Assembly (NCBI RefSeq): GCF_006438785.1
Contig: NZ_RCZB01000002.1
Coordinates: 434,001 to 498,000 of the forward strand
DNA from: Rhodanobacter glycinis
GTDB lineage: Bacteria > Pseudomonadota > Gammaproteobacteria > Xanthomonadales > Rhodanobacteraceae
DNA: 64,000 bases
Reading direction: 5' to 3'
Position numbers and translations under genes: made by a program. The notes beneath the pieces are model-generated. The model made no database searches and was not told where the DNA came from. It saw only the letters and a program-made list of their open reading frames with translations. Shown piece by piece: positions 17,846-26,758 of this stretch (position 1 is the stretch's first letter; each line of letters starts with the position of its first letter).

Positions 17846-18898
17846 TCAGTTGGCGGGTGGTGGGCAGCTGCTTTCGCGTACCACCAATTGCACCGGTGCG
17901 ATGGTCTGCTGGCTGGCGGCCAGTGGTTGCTGCAATCGTTGCATGACCAGTTGCGCCGCCTGTCGGCCGCGCTCCTGCGGTGCAGTCGACAAGGTGGTCA
18001 GCGGAGGCATGCCCAGCGCTGCCTCGGCGATGTCATCGAAGCCGGTCAGCGCGAAATCCTGGCCCGGGCGCAGGCCGCGCTGATTGAGGCCGAGCATCAG
18101 GCCGAGCGCGACGGCGTCGTTGTAGCAGACCGCTGCGGTCGGCACGTTCATGGTGTCGAACAGTGCACTGGTGCGGTGGGCCGCGTCGAGTCGGGTCGGT
18201 GCACATTCCACTTGCCAGTGTGGCTCGGTGCGCAGTCCGGCGGTGCGCATCGCCTCCAGATAGCCGGCAAGACGCTGCCGGCATGAGCTGGAATCGTGAT
18301 GGCCGCCGAAAAACGCAATGCGCTGATGACCGCGGGCGATCAGATGTTCGGTCGCCAGGCGGGCGCCATGCTGGTTGTCCAGCATCAGCTGATCCCAGTG
18401 CGCGAACTCGGGCAGGGTGCCGTCCAGTTCACGGTTGAACAGCAGCAGCGGCACGCGCCGGCCGACCACGGCCAGCACCTGATGCGCCTCGCTGTGCTCG
18501 GCAGGGGACAGGATGATGCCGGCCGGGCCGTGCTCCAGCAACGAGCCAAGCACCGCCTGTTCTCGCGCGGCCGATTCGCCGGTGCAGCCGAGCAGGGTGA
18601 CGAAGCCGGCGGCGCCCAGCGCCTCGTCCACGCCTTCGGCAAATTCGGCGAAGAACGGATTGGCCAGGTCGTTCAATACCAGCGCGATGCTGGATGACGT
18701 GCTGCGGCGCAGGTTGGCCGCCGCGCGGTTGTAAACGTAGCCCTGCCGGCGCAGTTCATCCTCGACCCGGGCGCGGGTGAGCTTGTTCACCAGCGGGCTT
18801 CCGCGCAGCACCAGCGACACGGTGGCGCGCGACACGCCGCAGCCGGCGGCGATGTCGTTCAGGGTTACCTTGCGCCCGATGGGAATATGGCTAGACAT
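17846..18898 (-). CDS. LacI-family repressor of the mannose module
   Basis: A 350-residue LacI/GalR regulator. The N-terminal helix-turn-helix and hinge (about 10-62) read VTLNDIAAGCGVSRATVS and NRAAANLRRSTSS. A periplasmic-binding-like effector domain follows, with SIALVLNDLANPFFAEFAEG, the late AVCYNDAVALGLM and DFALTGFDDIAEAAL. It is the first gene of the leftward mannose operon and divergent from GH92. Two similar central-CG operators (18913-18926 and 19002-19015) lie in the shared promoter, which predicts autoregulation plus control of both arms. The effector is presumably mannose, fructose or a phosphorylated product. Confidence 0.93.
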   Translation of the reverse strand: MSSHIPIGRKVTLNDIAAGCGVSRATVSLVLRGSPLVNKLTRARVEDELRRQGYVYNRAAANLRRSTSSSIALVLNDLANPFFAEFAEGVDEALGAAGFVTLLGCTGESAAREQAVLGSLLEHGPAGIILSPAEHSEAHQVLAVVGRRVPLLLFNRELDGTLPEFAHWDQLMLDNQHGARLATEHLIARGHQRIAFFGGHHDSSSCRQRLAGYLEAMRTAGLRTEPHWQVECAPTRLDAAHRTSALFDTMNVPTAAVCYNDAVALGLMLGLNQRGLRPGQDFALTGFDDIAEAALGMPPLTTLSTAPQERGRQAAQLVMQRLQQPLAASQQTIAPVQLVVRESSCPPPAN

Positions 18899-18912
18899 GC
18901 ACGTTTGCCGGA

Positions 18913-18926
18913 TTGGAACGATCCAA
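18913..18926. promoter_or_regulatory. LacI-type operator 1 of the mannose module
   Basis: TTGGAACGATCCAA is a near-perfect dyad (12 of 14 positions symmetric) with the central CG typical of LacI-family sites. It lies 15 bases upstream of the LacI start. Read on the other strand it matches operator 2 at 12 of 14 positions. Confidence 0.7.
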
Positions 18927-19001
18927 AGGTAGTTTATTGGCGTAGTTTGGCACGTCGCGGCGCAGCATGCCTTGGCGGTCGACGGATGTTAGCGTGCCGG
19001 T

Positions 19002-19015
19002 CTGGATCGTTTCAA
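19002..19015. promoter_or_regulatory. LacI-type operator 2, ahead of GH92
   Basis: CTGGATCGTTTCAA, 14 bases before the GH92 ATG, shares the form YTGGATCGTTYCAA with the reverse complement of operator 1. The centres are 89 bases apart. Two copies between divergent genes suggest looping or independent repression of each arm. Confidence 0.65.
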
Positions 19016-19028
19016 AGGTGAGAAGACA

Positions 19029-21380
19029 ATGAGTTTTCAAATGCGTGGTTTGCTTCCCTGCCTGCTCGGTGCCCTGGTCGGCATCACGGTCGCCGTGCCG
19101 GCCGGTGCCCGGACGGCGAATATTCCCGCGGGTCATGCGGCTTCCGTCGATCCGCGCATCGGCAGCGGCGGGGACGGACATACGTTTCCCGGCGCCACGG
19201 TGCCGTTCGGCATGATCCAGTTGTCGCCGGACACCGCGATGCCGGACGTCAAGCACGCCTATAAGTGGGCCGCCGGCTATCAATACGCCGACACCAGCAT
19301 CATGGGCTTCTCGCACACGCACTTTTCCGGCTCCGGTCACTCCGATCTCGGTGACGTGCTGGTGATGCCGATTGCCGGCGACGTGAAGCTGGAGCCCGGC
19401 GATCCGGGCAAACCGGGTAGCGGTTACCGCTCGCGTTTCTCGCACGACAGCGAAGTGGTGCAGGCCGGTTACTATGCGGTGACCCTGAGCGACTACGGCG
19501 TGCGCGCCGAACTCACGGCGGGGCGGCGGATCGGCTGGCATCGCTATACGTTCCCGGCCGGCAAACCGGCGCATGTGCTGCTGGACCTGCGTCCGAGCAT
19601 TTACGACTACGCCGGCAAGGTGGCGTGGGCCAGCCTGCGTGTGCATGAGGACGGCACCGTCACCGGCTGCCGCACCACGCGCGGCTGGGCGCCGGGGCGC
19701 GAGCTGTGCTTCGCGATGCGTTTCTCGCAATCGATGACCTCGCGCGAGTTGCTCAACCGGGAGGCCGACATTGCCTACAAGGGCTTCAAGGGACCGGGCA
19801 ATCAGGCCGAGGACAGCGACGCGCAGAACGGTCGCGCGCTGGTCGGCGTGTTCGACTTCGGCAAGCTGAAGCGTCCGCTGGAAGTGAAGGTGGCGATTTC
19901 GCCGGTGAACGAGGCGAACGCGATCGCCAATCTCGACCAGGATGGATCGGGCTGGGATTTCGACGCCCGTCGCGCCGAGGCGAAAGCCGCCTGGGACAGG
20001 GCGCTGGCGGTGATCGACATCGACGCGCCGACGACCACCCGCACGCTGTTCTATACCGCGCTGTACCACGCGATGCTGTCGCCCACCTTGAGCATGGACG
20101 TCAACGGCGACTACCGCGGCCCGGATCATGCGGTGCACCGGGCGAAGGACTTCGAGTTTTATTCGACCTGGTCGCTGTGGGACGTGTACCGCGCGCAGCA
20201 GCCGCTGATGGTGCTGCTGAATCCCGGACGCAGCACCGATTTCATCCGTTCGCTGATCGCCGCGCAGCAGGCCAGTCCGTTCGGCATCCTGCCGGTGTGG
20301 GCGTACCAGGGGTTGGAGACGTGGTGCATGATCGGCTATCACGCGGTGCCGGTGATCGCCGACGCGTACATCAAGGGCGTGCGCGGTTTCGATGCGGACG
20401 CGGCGATGCGCGCGATGGTGGCCAGCGCCACCTACGCGCCGTATGGCGACCTCGCCGATTACATGAAGCTCGGCTACGTGCCGATCGACAAGGAACCGGA
20501 AGGTGCGTCCAAGACGCTGGAATACGCCTATGACGACTGGTCGCTGGCACAGATGGCCAAGGCGATGGGCAAGCACGATGTCGCCGCCACCTTCGTCAAA
20601 CGCGCGACGAACTGGCGCAACGCATGGGATCCCCAAACCGGCTTCATGCGCGCGCGCCTGAGCGACGGCAAGTTTCGCGAGCCGTTCAATCCGGAAGCCG
20701 CCGGCTACGGCAGCGACTACACCGAAGGCAATGCGTGGCAGTACTCGTGGTACGTGCCGCAGGACGTGGCCGGACTGATCCGTGCGATGGGCGGCGATGC
20801 AAAATTCATCGCCAAGCTCGATGCCTTGTTCGACGCGAAGGTCGATGCCTCGCACTTCAAGAACGTGGAGGACATCACCGGCCTGATCGGCTGGTACGCG
20901 CACGGCAACGAGCCGAGCCACCACATCGCCTATCTGTATGACTACGCCGGTGCGCCATGGAAGACGCAGGAACGGCTGAAGCAGATCATGGACACCCAGT
21001 ACGCCGCCCGTCCGGATGGCATGGCCGGCAATGATGATCTGGGCCAGATGTCGGCCTGGTACGTATTCAGCGCACTCGGTTTCTACCCGGTGACGCCGGC
21101 CAGCGACGAGTACGCGATCGGCCGGCCGTTCGTGGCAAAGGCGGCGATCCATCTCGGCAACGCTCGCACCTTCACGGTCAGCGCGTCGCCACTGGATGAC
21201 GCGCATCCGTATGTCGGCGCGGTGACGCTCAACGGCAAGCCGCTGGAGCGCACGTATCTGCATCACACGGAAATCCTGGCCGGCGGTGAACTGCATTTCA
21301 GCATGCAGGCTGAGCCGAATCGGGATTGGGGCAAGAGCGATGTGACGCGGCCCGCGGCGATGAGCCGATACGGCCAGTGA
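19029..21380 (+). CDS. Exported GH92 alpha-mannosidase
   Basis: Calcium-dependent exo-alpha-mannosidase of glycoside hydrolase family 92, 783 residues, releasing mannose from N-glycans or mannans. The signal peptide is about residues 1-28 (LLPCLLGALVGITVAVPAGA). GH92 signatures are VDPRIGSGGDGHTFPGATVP, FGMIQLSPDT, GFSHTHFSGSGHSDLGDV, EFYSTWSLWDVYRAQQPLM and, near the end, NDDLGQMSAWYVFSALGFYP. GGTGAG precedes the ATG. It acts outside the cytoplasm and feeds mannose to the divergently encoded transporter, isomerase and kinase. The exact linkage (alpha-1,2, 1,3 or 1,6) cannot be read from the sequence. Confidence 0.95.
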   Translation: MSFQMRGLLPCLLGALVGITVAVPAGARTANIPAGHAASVDPRIGSGGDGHTFPGATVPFGMIQLSPDTAMPDVKHAYKWAAGYQYADTSIMGFSHTHFSGSGHSDLGDVLVMPIAGDVKLEPGDPGKPGSGYRSRFSHDSEVVQAGYYAVTLSDYGVRAELTAGRRIGWHRYTFPAGKPAHVLLDLRPSIYDYAGKVAWASLRVHEDGTVTGCRTTRGWAPGRELCFAMRFSQSMTSRELLNREADIAYKGFKGPGNQAEDSDAQNGRALVGVFDFGKLKRPLEVKVAISPVNEANAIANLDQDGSGWDFDARRAEAKAAWDRALAVIDIDAPTTTRTLFYTALYHAMLSPTLSMDVNGDYRGPDHAVHRAKDFEFYSTWSLWDVYRAQQPLMVLLNPGRSTDFIRSLIAAQQASPFGILPVWAYQGLETWCMIGYHAVPVIADAYIKGVRGFDADAAMRAMVASATYAPYGDLADYMKLGYVPIDKEPEGASKTLEYAYDDWSLAQMAKAMGKHDVAATFVKRATNWRNAWDPQTGFMRARLSDGKFREPFNPEAAGYGSDYTEGNAWQYSWYVPQDVAGLIRAMGGDAKFIAKLDALFDAKVDASHFKNVEDITGLIGWYAHGNEPSHHIAYLYDYAGAPWKTQERLKQIMDTQYAARPDGMAGNDDLGQMSAWYVFSALGFYPVTPASDEYAIGRPFVAKAAIHLGNARTFTVSASPLDDAHPYVGAVTLNGKPLERTYLHHTEILAGGELHFSMQAEPNRDWGKSDVTRPAAMSRYGQ

Positions 21381-21450
21381 GCGACGCCGGCCGCTTCACG
21401 GACGGTTCGCGGAAACATGCCAGAATGCCTGCAGTCTTTTCCACGTCGGG

Positions 21451-23253
21451 TTGACCGATGCTGCAAGTCACATGAAAGTGCGGGGGGTCGTGCGCTGGCG
21501 TACCGCCGGCCTGTTGCTGGCGATGCTGGTCATCGTGGCGCTACCCTATGTGGTCACGTCCTCCAGTTCGCGTGGTGCGCAGCGGGCGGCAGCGCGGGTG
21601 ACCCACTCCAATGCGGTGAAGGCGGTGACCTATCAGGTTGCCTATCTGGCTCGTGACAGCGAAAGGGCCATGTACCGGCTGCTGGCAGGCGACAGCAATG
21701 AGTTGACGCAAAAGCGGGCTCTGTTGGCCCGCGAGCAGGTGCCTGCACTGGTGCGGCAATTGCGCGAGATGACCCGCGACAATCCGGACCAGCAGCTCCA
21801 GATCGGTGCACTGGAAAGCCGCCTCAACGGTCGCATTGCGTTGCTGGATCAGGCGCAGTCGCGTCTGCAGCAGGGCGATACGGCGGGCGCCCGGCAATCG
21901 CTGCGCGATGCCGGCGATCTGTTCGTGATCAATGACAAAATTACCGACATCGTGCACACCGAGGACAGCCTGCTGGAGAAGCGTCAGGAGGATGCCCGAC
22001 GACAGGCCTTCGACGGCCGCGTGGTGCTCGGCGTCACCGCGCTGGCGCAGCTGCTGCTGCTGACAATCATCGTGATCATGTCCGAGCAGCAGATTGGCCA
22101 GCGTCAGCTGGCCGAGACACGCGAGGGCCGTGCGGTGCTGCGTTCGCAGCTGATTTTCCAGGCCGTGCGCGAGCCGATCGCGCTGTTCGACAAGGATCTG
22201 AACAGCCTGCTGGTGAACAACGCCTTCCGTGAACTGTACGGTATGGACCCGAACCGGAATGCGCAGCCGCTGGCGGGGATTGGCGAAGGCGCATGGAACG
22301 ACAGTGTCCTGCTGCAACGGCTGAACGACGTGCTGCTGCGCGACCGCGAATTATGGGATCACGACGTGATCCAGCGCACCGTCGACGGAGTCGATCGCCA
22401 TGTGGTGATCAATGCACGTCGCCTGCAGCAGCAGGATACCGATGCACCGGCGCTGCTGCTGACGGTGAGCGATGTCACCACGCGCGCACTGGCCGAGCAG
22501 AAGGTGAGCGAGCTCAATCGTCAGCTCGAGGGCAAGGTGACCCAGATCTCCGACGTCAACCGCGAGCTGGAGGCGTTCAGTTATTCGGTATCGCACGATC
22601 TGCGCGCGCCGTTGCGTCATATTTCCGGGTTCGCACGCAAGCTGGAACTGCATCTTGGCGATCGCGTCGACGACAAGGTCAGTCACTACATCGAGGTGAT
22701 TGCCGGTTCGGCCCAGCGCATGGCCTTGCTGATCGATGACCTGCTGGTGTTTTCGCGCCTCGGCCGCGGCGCGCTGCGGCTGCAGGCGGTGGACATGCAA
22801 TCGCTGGTGGAAGAGGCTTGCGCGCTGGCCGAATCGGGCGTGCAGGATCGGCGTATCGTGTGGAAAATCGCGTCATTGCCGATGGTGATCGGTGATGAGA
22901 ACATGCTGCGCACGGTATGGCAGAACCTGCTCGGCAACGCGGTCAAGTACACCGGCCAGTGCGAGGTGGCGCGCATCGAGGTGAGCATGCAGCAGGATCG
23001 CAAGGGCGATTACGAATTCACCGTGGCCGACAATGGCGCCGGTTTCGACATGCAGTATGCGGACAAGCTGTTTGGCGTGTTCCAGCGCCTGCATCGCGCT
23101 TCCGAGTTTCCGGGCAACGGCATCGGGTTGGCCAACGTGCGTCGGATCGTGGCGCGCCACGGCGGCCGCGTCTGGGCCGACGCCGAACCGGGCCAGGGCG
23201 CCCGTTTTCATTTTTCGCTGCCGGCCACCGACATGGCCGGGGCACACACCTGA
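21451..23253 (+). CDS. Membrane sensor histidine kinase (CHASE3-like, PAS, HisKA)
   Basis: A 600-residue sensor. One helix near residues 18-38 and a second near 192-212 enclose an extracytoplasmic helical domain of CHASE3-like layout. A PAS-like segment follows (about 232-350; LIFQAVREPIALFDKDLNSL), then a short coiled coil, the phospho-acceptor His382 in YSVSHDLRAPLRHISGF, and an ATPase domain with NLLGNAVKYT, DNGAGFDM and GNGIGLANV. The H box resembles phytochrome-type kinases that pair with small single-domain receivers, and one follows nine bases later. TTG 21451 is used here; ATG 21472 is a plausible alternative and neither has a strong ribosome site. Confidence 0.9.
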   Translation: MTDAASHMKVRGVVRWRTAGLLLAMLVIVALPYVVTSSSSRGAQRAAARVTHSNAVKAVTYQVAYLARDSERAMYRLLAGDSNELTQKRALLAREQVPALVRQLREMTRDNPDQQLQIGALESRLNGRIALLDQAQSRLQQGDTAGARQSLRDAGDLFVINDKITDIVHTEDSLLEKRQEDARRQAFDGRVVLGVTALAQLLLLTIIVIMSEQQIGQRQLAETREGRAVLRSQLIFQAVREPIALFDKDLNSLLVNNAFRELYGMDPNRNAQPLAGIGEGAWNDSVLLQRLNDVLLRDRELWDHDVIQRTVDGVDRHVVINARRLQQQDTDAPALLLTVSDVTTRALAEQKVSELNRQLEGKVTQISDVNRELEAFSYSVSHDLRAPLRHISGFARKLELHLGDRVDDKVSHYIEVIAGSAQRMALLIDDLLVFSRLGRGALRLQAVDMQSLVEEACALAESGVQDRRIVWKIASLPMVIGDENMLRTVWQNLLGNAVKYTGQCEVARIEVSMQQDRKGDYEFTVADNGAGFDMQYADKLFGVFQRLHRASEFPGNGIGLANVRRIVARHGGRVWADAEPGQGARFHFSLPATDMAGAHT

Positions 23254-23262
23254 GATTCATGC

Positions 23263-23709
23263 ATGAACAAGAAAGACCTGCGCACGATCCTGCTGGTTGA
23301 AGACAGCATGGCCGATGCCGAAATGGCCATGGACGCGTTGGGCGAAGCACACCTGGCCAACCCGGTGGTGCATGTGGAAGACGGTGTGGAATGTCTGGAC
23401 TATCTGTACGCGCGGGGTGTGTGGGCGTCGCGTGAGCCGGGCGATCCGGCCGTGGTGCTGCTGGACATCAAGATGCCGCGCATGAACGGGCTGGACGTGC
23501 TGACTGCGATGCGCGCCGACGAGCGGATGCGACGGATTCCGGTGGTGATCCTGTCCTCCTCGCGCGAGGAAAGCGATCTGGCGCGCAGCTGGGATCTTGG
23601 TGCCAATGCCTATGTGATCAAACCGGTCGACGTGGATCAGTTTTTCGAGGCCGTGCGCACACTGGGGCAGTTCTGGGCGGTATTGAACCAGGCACCCGAG
23701 CAGGATTGA
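23263..23709 (+). CDS. Single-domain response regulator (Rcp1-like)
   Basis: A receiver-only protein of 148 residues with no output domain. Acidic residues are in LLVEDSMADAEM, the phospho-acceptor is Asp68 in VVLLDIKMPRMNGL, the Thr/Ser switch is in VVILSSSREESD and the Lys is in AYVIKPVDVDQF. The spaced AEMAMDAL and long loop are typical of small receivers paired with phytochrome-like kinases. It starts nine bases after the kinase gene, so it is the probable cognate partner. It could act as a phosphate shuttle to the REC-HK-REC hybrid encoded next. Confidence 0.93.
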   Translation: MNKKDLRTILLVEDSMADAEMAMDALGEAHLANPVVHVEDGVECLDYLYARGVWASREPGDPAVVLLDIKMPRMNGLDVLTAMRADERMRRIPVVILSSSREESDLARSWDLGANAYVIKPVDVDQFFEAVRTLGQFWAVLNQAPEQD

Positions 23710-23817
23710 TTCGCCTATCGACAGGTTCAGCAGGTTGCAGGAAACGCGAGCACGCGGTCACGGCTCGCGGCGAGTGCGAGGGTGGCCAGGCGGGCAAGCA
23801 CCGTGGTGAGAATCAAC

Positions 23818-25377
23818 ATGTCAAACTCGCAACTTCGAACCTTGCCGACCATTCGCGTGCTGCAGGTGGAGGACAGCGAGCTCGATGCCGAGCTGGTGCT
23901 GGCCGAGCTCGACAGCGATGGCATCACCTATGAGGTGTGCCTGGTCGACGACGAGGCACGCTTCGTTGCCGCGCTGGACGAGTTCAAGCCGCACATCGTG
24001 CTGTCCGATCTCAGCATGCCCGGCTTTTCCGGCCAGCATGCACTCGACCTGCTGCGCAAACGCGACGAGGATCTGCCGTTCATCTTCGTCTCCGCCACGC
24101 TGGGCGAGGACGCCGCGATCGAGGCGCTGCGCAATGGCGCGACCGACTACATCCTCAAGCAGAATCCGGCCCGGCTGGCCAGTGCGGTGCGCCGCGCGTT
24201 GAGCGAGGCGGATTCGCGCCGTGCCAGTCGCCGGGCCGAGGTGGAACTGGTTCGCGCGCAGCGCTTCGAGAGCCTGGCGATGCTTGCCGGCGGCCTCAGC
24301 CACGACCTGCGCAACCTGTTGCAGCCGCTGCTGCTGGCCGGTGACAGCCTGCAGGATTACCAGGACGATCCGCGCCTGGCGCGGCTGGGCAAACTGGTGC
24401 GCGACTGCGGCAAGCGCGGCCTGGACATGGTGCATTCGATGCTGTCGTTTGCGCGCGGCGCGCGACGCGCGGAGCAGGTGCGGCTGGGTGCGTTGTTCAG
24501 CGCGTTCGGCTTGCTGATGCAGGGCAGCATCCCGCGCACGGTGACGATGGAACTGGCCATCGATGACCCGGAACTGTCGTTCGAGGGCAACCATACCGAG
24601 CTGCAGCAGTGCCTGCTCAATCTATGCCTGAATGCGATCCAGGCGATGCCCGATGGCGGCCACCTGCGCATCGAGACATCGCAGATGGACCTGCCCGAGA
24701 ATTTCTTCCTGGACGAAGAACAGTCGCGGCTGGGCCGTTATCTGCGCATCAGCGTGGTCGACAGCGGCCTAGGTATGGATGAGAAAGTGCTGGAGCACCT
24801 GTTCGAGCCCTTCTTCACCACCAAGGAAGCCGGCACCGGGCTCGGCCTGCTTTCATGCAAGCGTATCGTCGGCAGCCACGGCGGCGTGATGCGGGTGGAC
24901 AGCGTGCCTGGGCGCGGCACCCGCTTTGACCTGTATTTCCCGCTGGAGGGGCAGGTCAGCGACGAGCAGATGGAGATGCTGGACAACCTGGAAGGCTCCG
25001 CCGAGCGCGTGCTGGTGGTGGTGGAGGAGGCCGGTCAGCTGTCCTTGCTGACCGATACGCTGGATGCCTACGGCTATCAGGCGCATGCCAGCCAGAGTGG
25101 TACCGCTGCGTTGCAGTGGATCGAGGCTGGCGGCCTGCCCGACCTGGTGGTGCTGGACGCCGACATGAACCTGTTCACCGGTGTGCGCACGCTGGCCGCG
25201 CTGATCGAGCAGGGCTATCTGGGCGGCGTGGTTCTGCTGGCCCGTCCTGGAGCCTCGCCGGACCTGCACGAGTTGCCGCCGCTGGAGCACCTCTACGTGG
25301 TCGACAAACCGTTCACCACCCAGGTGCTTCTGCGCACGCTGCGCAAGGCGCTCGGGGGCGCTGGCGTCGGCGGATAA
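23818..25377 (+). CDS. Hybrid REC-histidine kinase-REC protein
   Basis: Soluble hybrid sensor of 519 residues. Receiver 1 (about 10-130) has Asp64 in IVLSDLSMPGFSGQ and Lys in DYILKQNPARL. The kinase core has His162 in AGGLSHDLRNLLQPLL, then NLCLNAIQAMPDGG, DSGLGMDE and AGTGLGLLSCKRIVGSHGG. A C-terminal receiver (about 400-515) keeps an Asp447 candidate in LVVLDADMNLFTG and a late Lys in VVDKPFTTQ. There are no membrane helices. ATG 23818 is preferred over GTG 23782. The layout suggests phosphate transfer within a relay. No DNA-binding output is encoded in this cluster. Confidence 0.9.
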   Translation: MSNSQLRTLPTIRVLQVEDSELDAELVLAELDSDGITYEVCLVDDEARFVAALDEFKPHIVLSDLSMPGFSGQHALDLLRKRDEDLPFIFVSATLGEDAAIEALRNGATDYILKQNPARLASAVRRALSEADSRRASRRAEVELVRAQRFESLAMLAGGLSHDLRNLLQPLLLAGDSLQDYQDDPRLARLGKLVRDCGKRGLDMVHSMLSFARGARRAEQVRLGALFSAFGLLMQGSIPRTVTMELAIDDPELSFEGNHTELQQCLLNLCLNAIQAMPDGGHLRIETSQMDLPENFFLDEEQSRLGRYLRISVVDSGLGMDEKVLEHLFEPFFTTKEAGTGLGLLSCKRIVGSHGGVMRVDSVPGRGTRFDLYFPLEGQVSDEQMEMLDNLEGSAERVLVVVEEAGQLSLLTDTLDAYGYQAHASQSGTAALQWIEAGGLPDLVVLDADMNLFTGVRTLAALIEQGYLGGVVLLARPGASPDLHELPPLEHLYVVDKPFTTQVLLRTLRKALGGAGVGG

Positions 25378-25424
25378 TTCGGTCGCGGTGCGATCACGCA
25401 AGGACAGCAATCCAGGGGAAAGAC

Positions 25425-26750
25425 ATGCTGGCGTATTACCTCGACATGGCTCTGCGCCATTGCCGGCGAAGCAAGGCGCTGACTGCACTGGTGGTCGTGC
25501 TGATGAGCGTGGGCGTAGCGACCTGCATGATCACTTACGCGGTGTTCCGCGCCACCGCGGCCGACCCGATCCCGTGGAAATCGAACCAGCTGTTCGTGCC
25601 GCAGATCGACAGCTTCGGCCCGGCGCACAACTGGAAAGGCGAGCCGCCGCAGCTGCTCAGCTATACCGACGCCGTGGCGTTGCTCCACGCGCGGCAAGCG
25701 CGGCGGCAGGTGCTGATCTACGGTAGCAAGTGGACGGTGTTGCCGGGTGACGCGCAACACCTGCCGTCCTCGCAGGAGGGCGACGCGGTCAGCCATGACT
25801 TCTTCGCGATGTTCGACGCGCCGTTCCGCTACGGCGGTGGCTGGTCGGTCAGCGACGACGATCAACGCGCGGCCGTGGTGGTGATCAGCGGCGCGCTCAA
25901 CCAGAAGCTGTTCGGCGGCGTCGACAGCGTGGGCCGCGAGATCAACCTGGACACGCACAACTATCGCATCGTGGGTGTGCTGGACGACTGGAATCCCAGC
26001 CCGCGCTACTTCGATGTGGTCAGTTCGTACTATCCCTTCAGTCATCCGCGACAGCTGTATCTGCCGTTCAGCCGAGCCATCGATCTGCAGAAAGCCGCCA
26101 GCGGCAATTTCTATTGCAGCACGAATACCGTCGATCCCGACCTGCCGAACTGGGACAGCGTGCTGCACAGCGAATGCGCGTGGATCGCCGCGTGGGTGGA
26201 GTTGCCCACGCGCGCGGACGTGGAGCGCTATCGCGACTGGCTGCACAACTACGCGGCCGAACAGCAGCATGTCGGTCGCTTTGCCTGGCCGCCCAACGTG
26301 CGCCTGTCCGATGTCGGGCAGTGGCTGCACGTGATGAAAGTGGTGCCGAAGGCCTCGGAGCTGTCACTGATCGTCTCGGTGAGTTTTTTATTGATCTGTC
26401 TCGTCAACGTGGTCGGCCTGATGCTGGCCCGCTTCATGCGCCGCGCCCCGGAGATCGGCGTGCGCCGCGCGCTGGGTGCGTCGCGCGGGGCGATCTATCG
26501 TCAGTTCCTGACTGAGGCTGCGGCGATCGGGCTGGCTGGCGGCGTGCTCGGCCTGCTGCTGACGGCGCTGGGCATGGCCGGCGTCGGTCACGTATTCGAG
26601 CCGGAGGTTGCCGGGATGGCGCGGCTGGATGCGTCGCTGTTGCTGCTGACCGTGCTGGCCGCGGTACTCACCACCTTGATCGCCGCGCTCTATCCCACCT
26701 GGCGCGCCGCCCAGGTGCAACCGGCGTGGCAGCTGAAGTCGAACGGGTGA
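25425..26750 (+). CDS. FtsX/MacB-type ABC transporter permease 1
   Basis: Permease of 441 residues with the MacB/FtsX layout: helix 1 at about 18-40 (ALTALVVVLMSVGVATCMIT), a large periplasmic domain (about 45-310) and three C-terminal helices (about 325-430) carrying the family block GVRRALGASRGAIYRQFLTE. CAGGGGAAAG lies just before the ATG. It is followed directly by a second permease. No ATP-binding cassette, membrane-fusion protein or TolC gene is present within the window, so the pair must use an ATPase from elsewhere or work differently. Confidence 0.88.
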   Translation: MLAYYLDMALRHCRRSKALTALVVVLMSVGVATCMITYAVFRATAADPIPWKSNQLFVPQIDSFGPAHNWKGEPPQLLSYTDAVALLHARQARRQVLIYGSKWTVLPGDAQHLPSSQEGDAVSHDFFAMFDAPFRYGGGWSVSDDDQRAAVVVISGALNQKLFGGVDSVGREINLDTHNYRIVGVLDDWNPSPRYFDVVSSYYPFSHPRQLYLPFSRAIDLQKAASGNFYCSTNTVDPDLPNWDSVLHSECAWIAAWVELPTRADVERYRDWLHNYAAEQQHVGRFAWPPNVRLSDVGQWLHVMKVVPKASELSLIVSVSFLLICLVNVVGLMLARFMRRAPEIGVRRALGASRGAIYRQFLTEAAAIGLAGGVLGLLLTALGMAGVGHVFEPEVAGMARLDASLLLLTVLAAVLTTLIAALYPTWRAAQVQPAWQLKSNG

Positions 26751-26758
26751 AAAACACG

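Noticed and set aside
18891-21296. 801-codon minus-strand frame opposite GH92
   Set aside because: Composition is typical of the reverse strand of a high-GC gene, and GH92 signatures are unmistakable on the plus strand.
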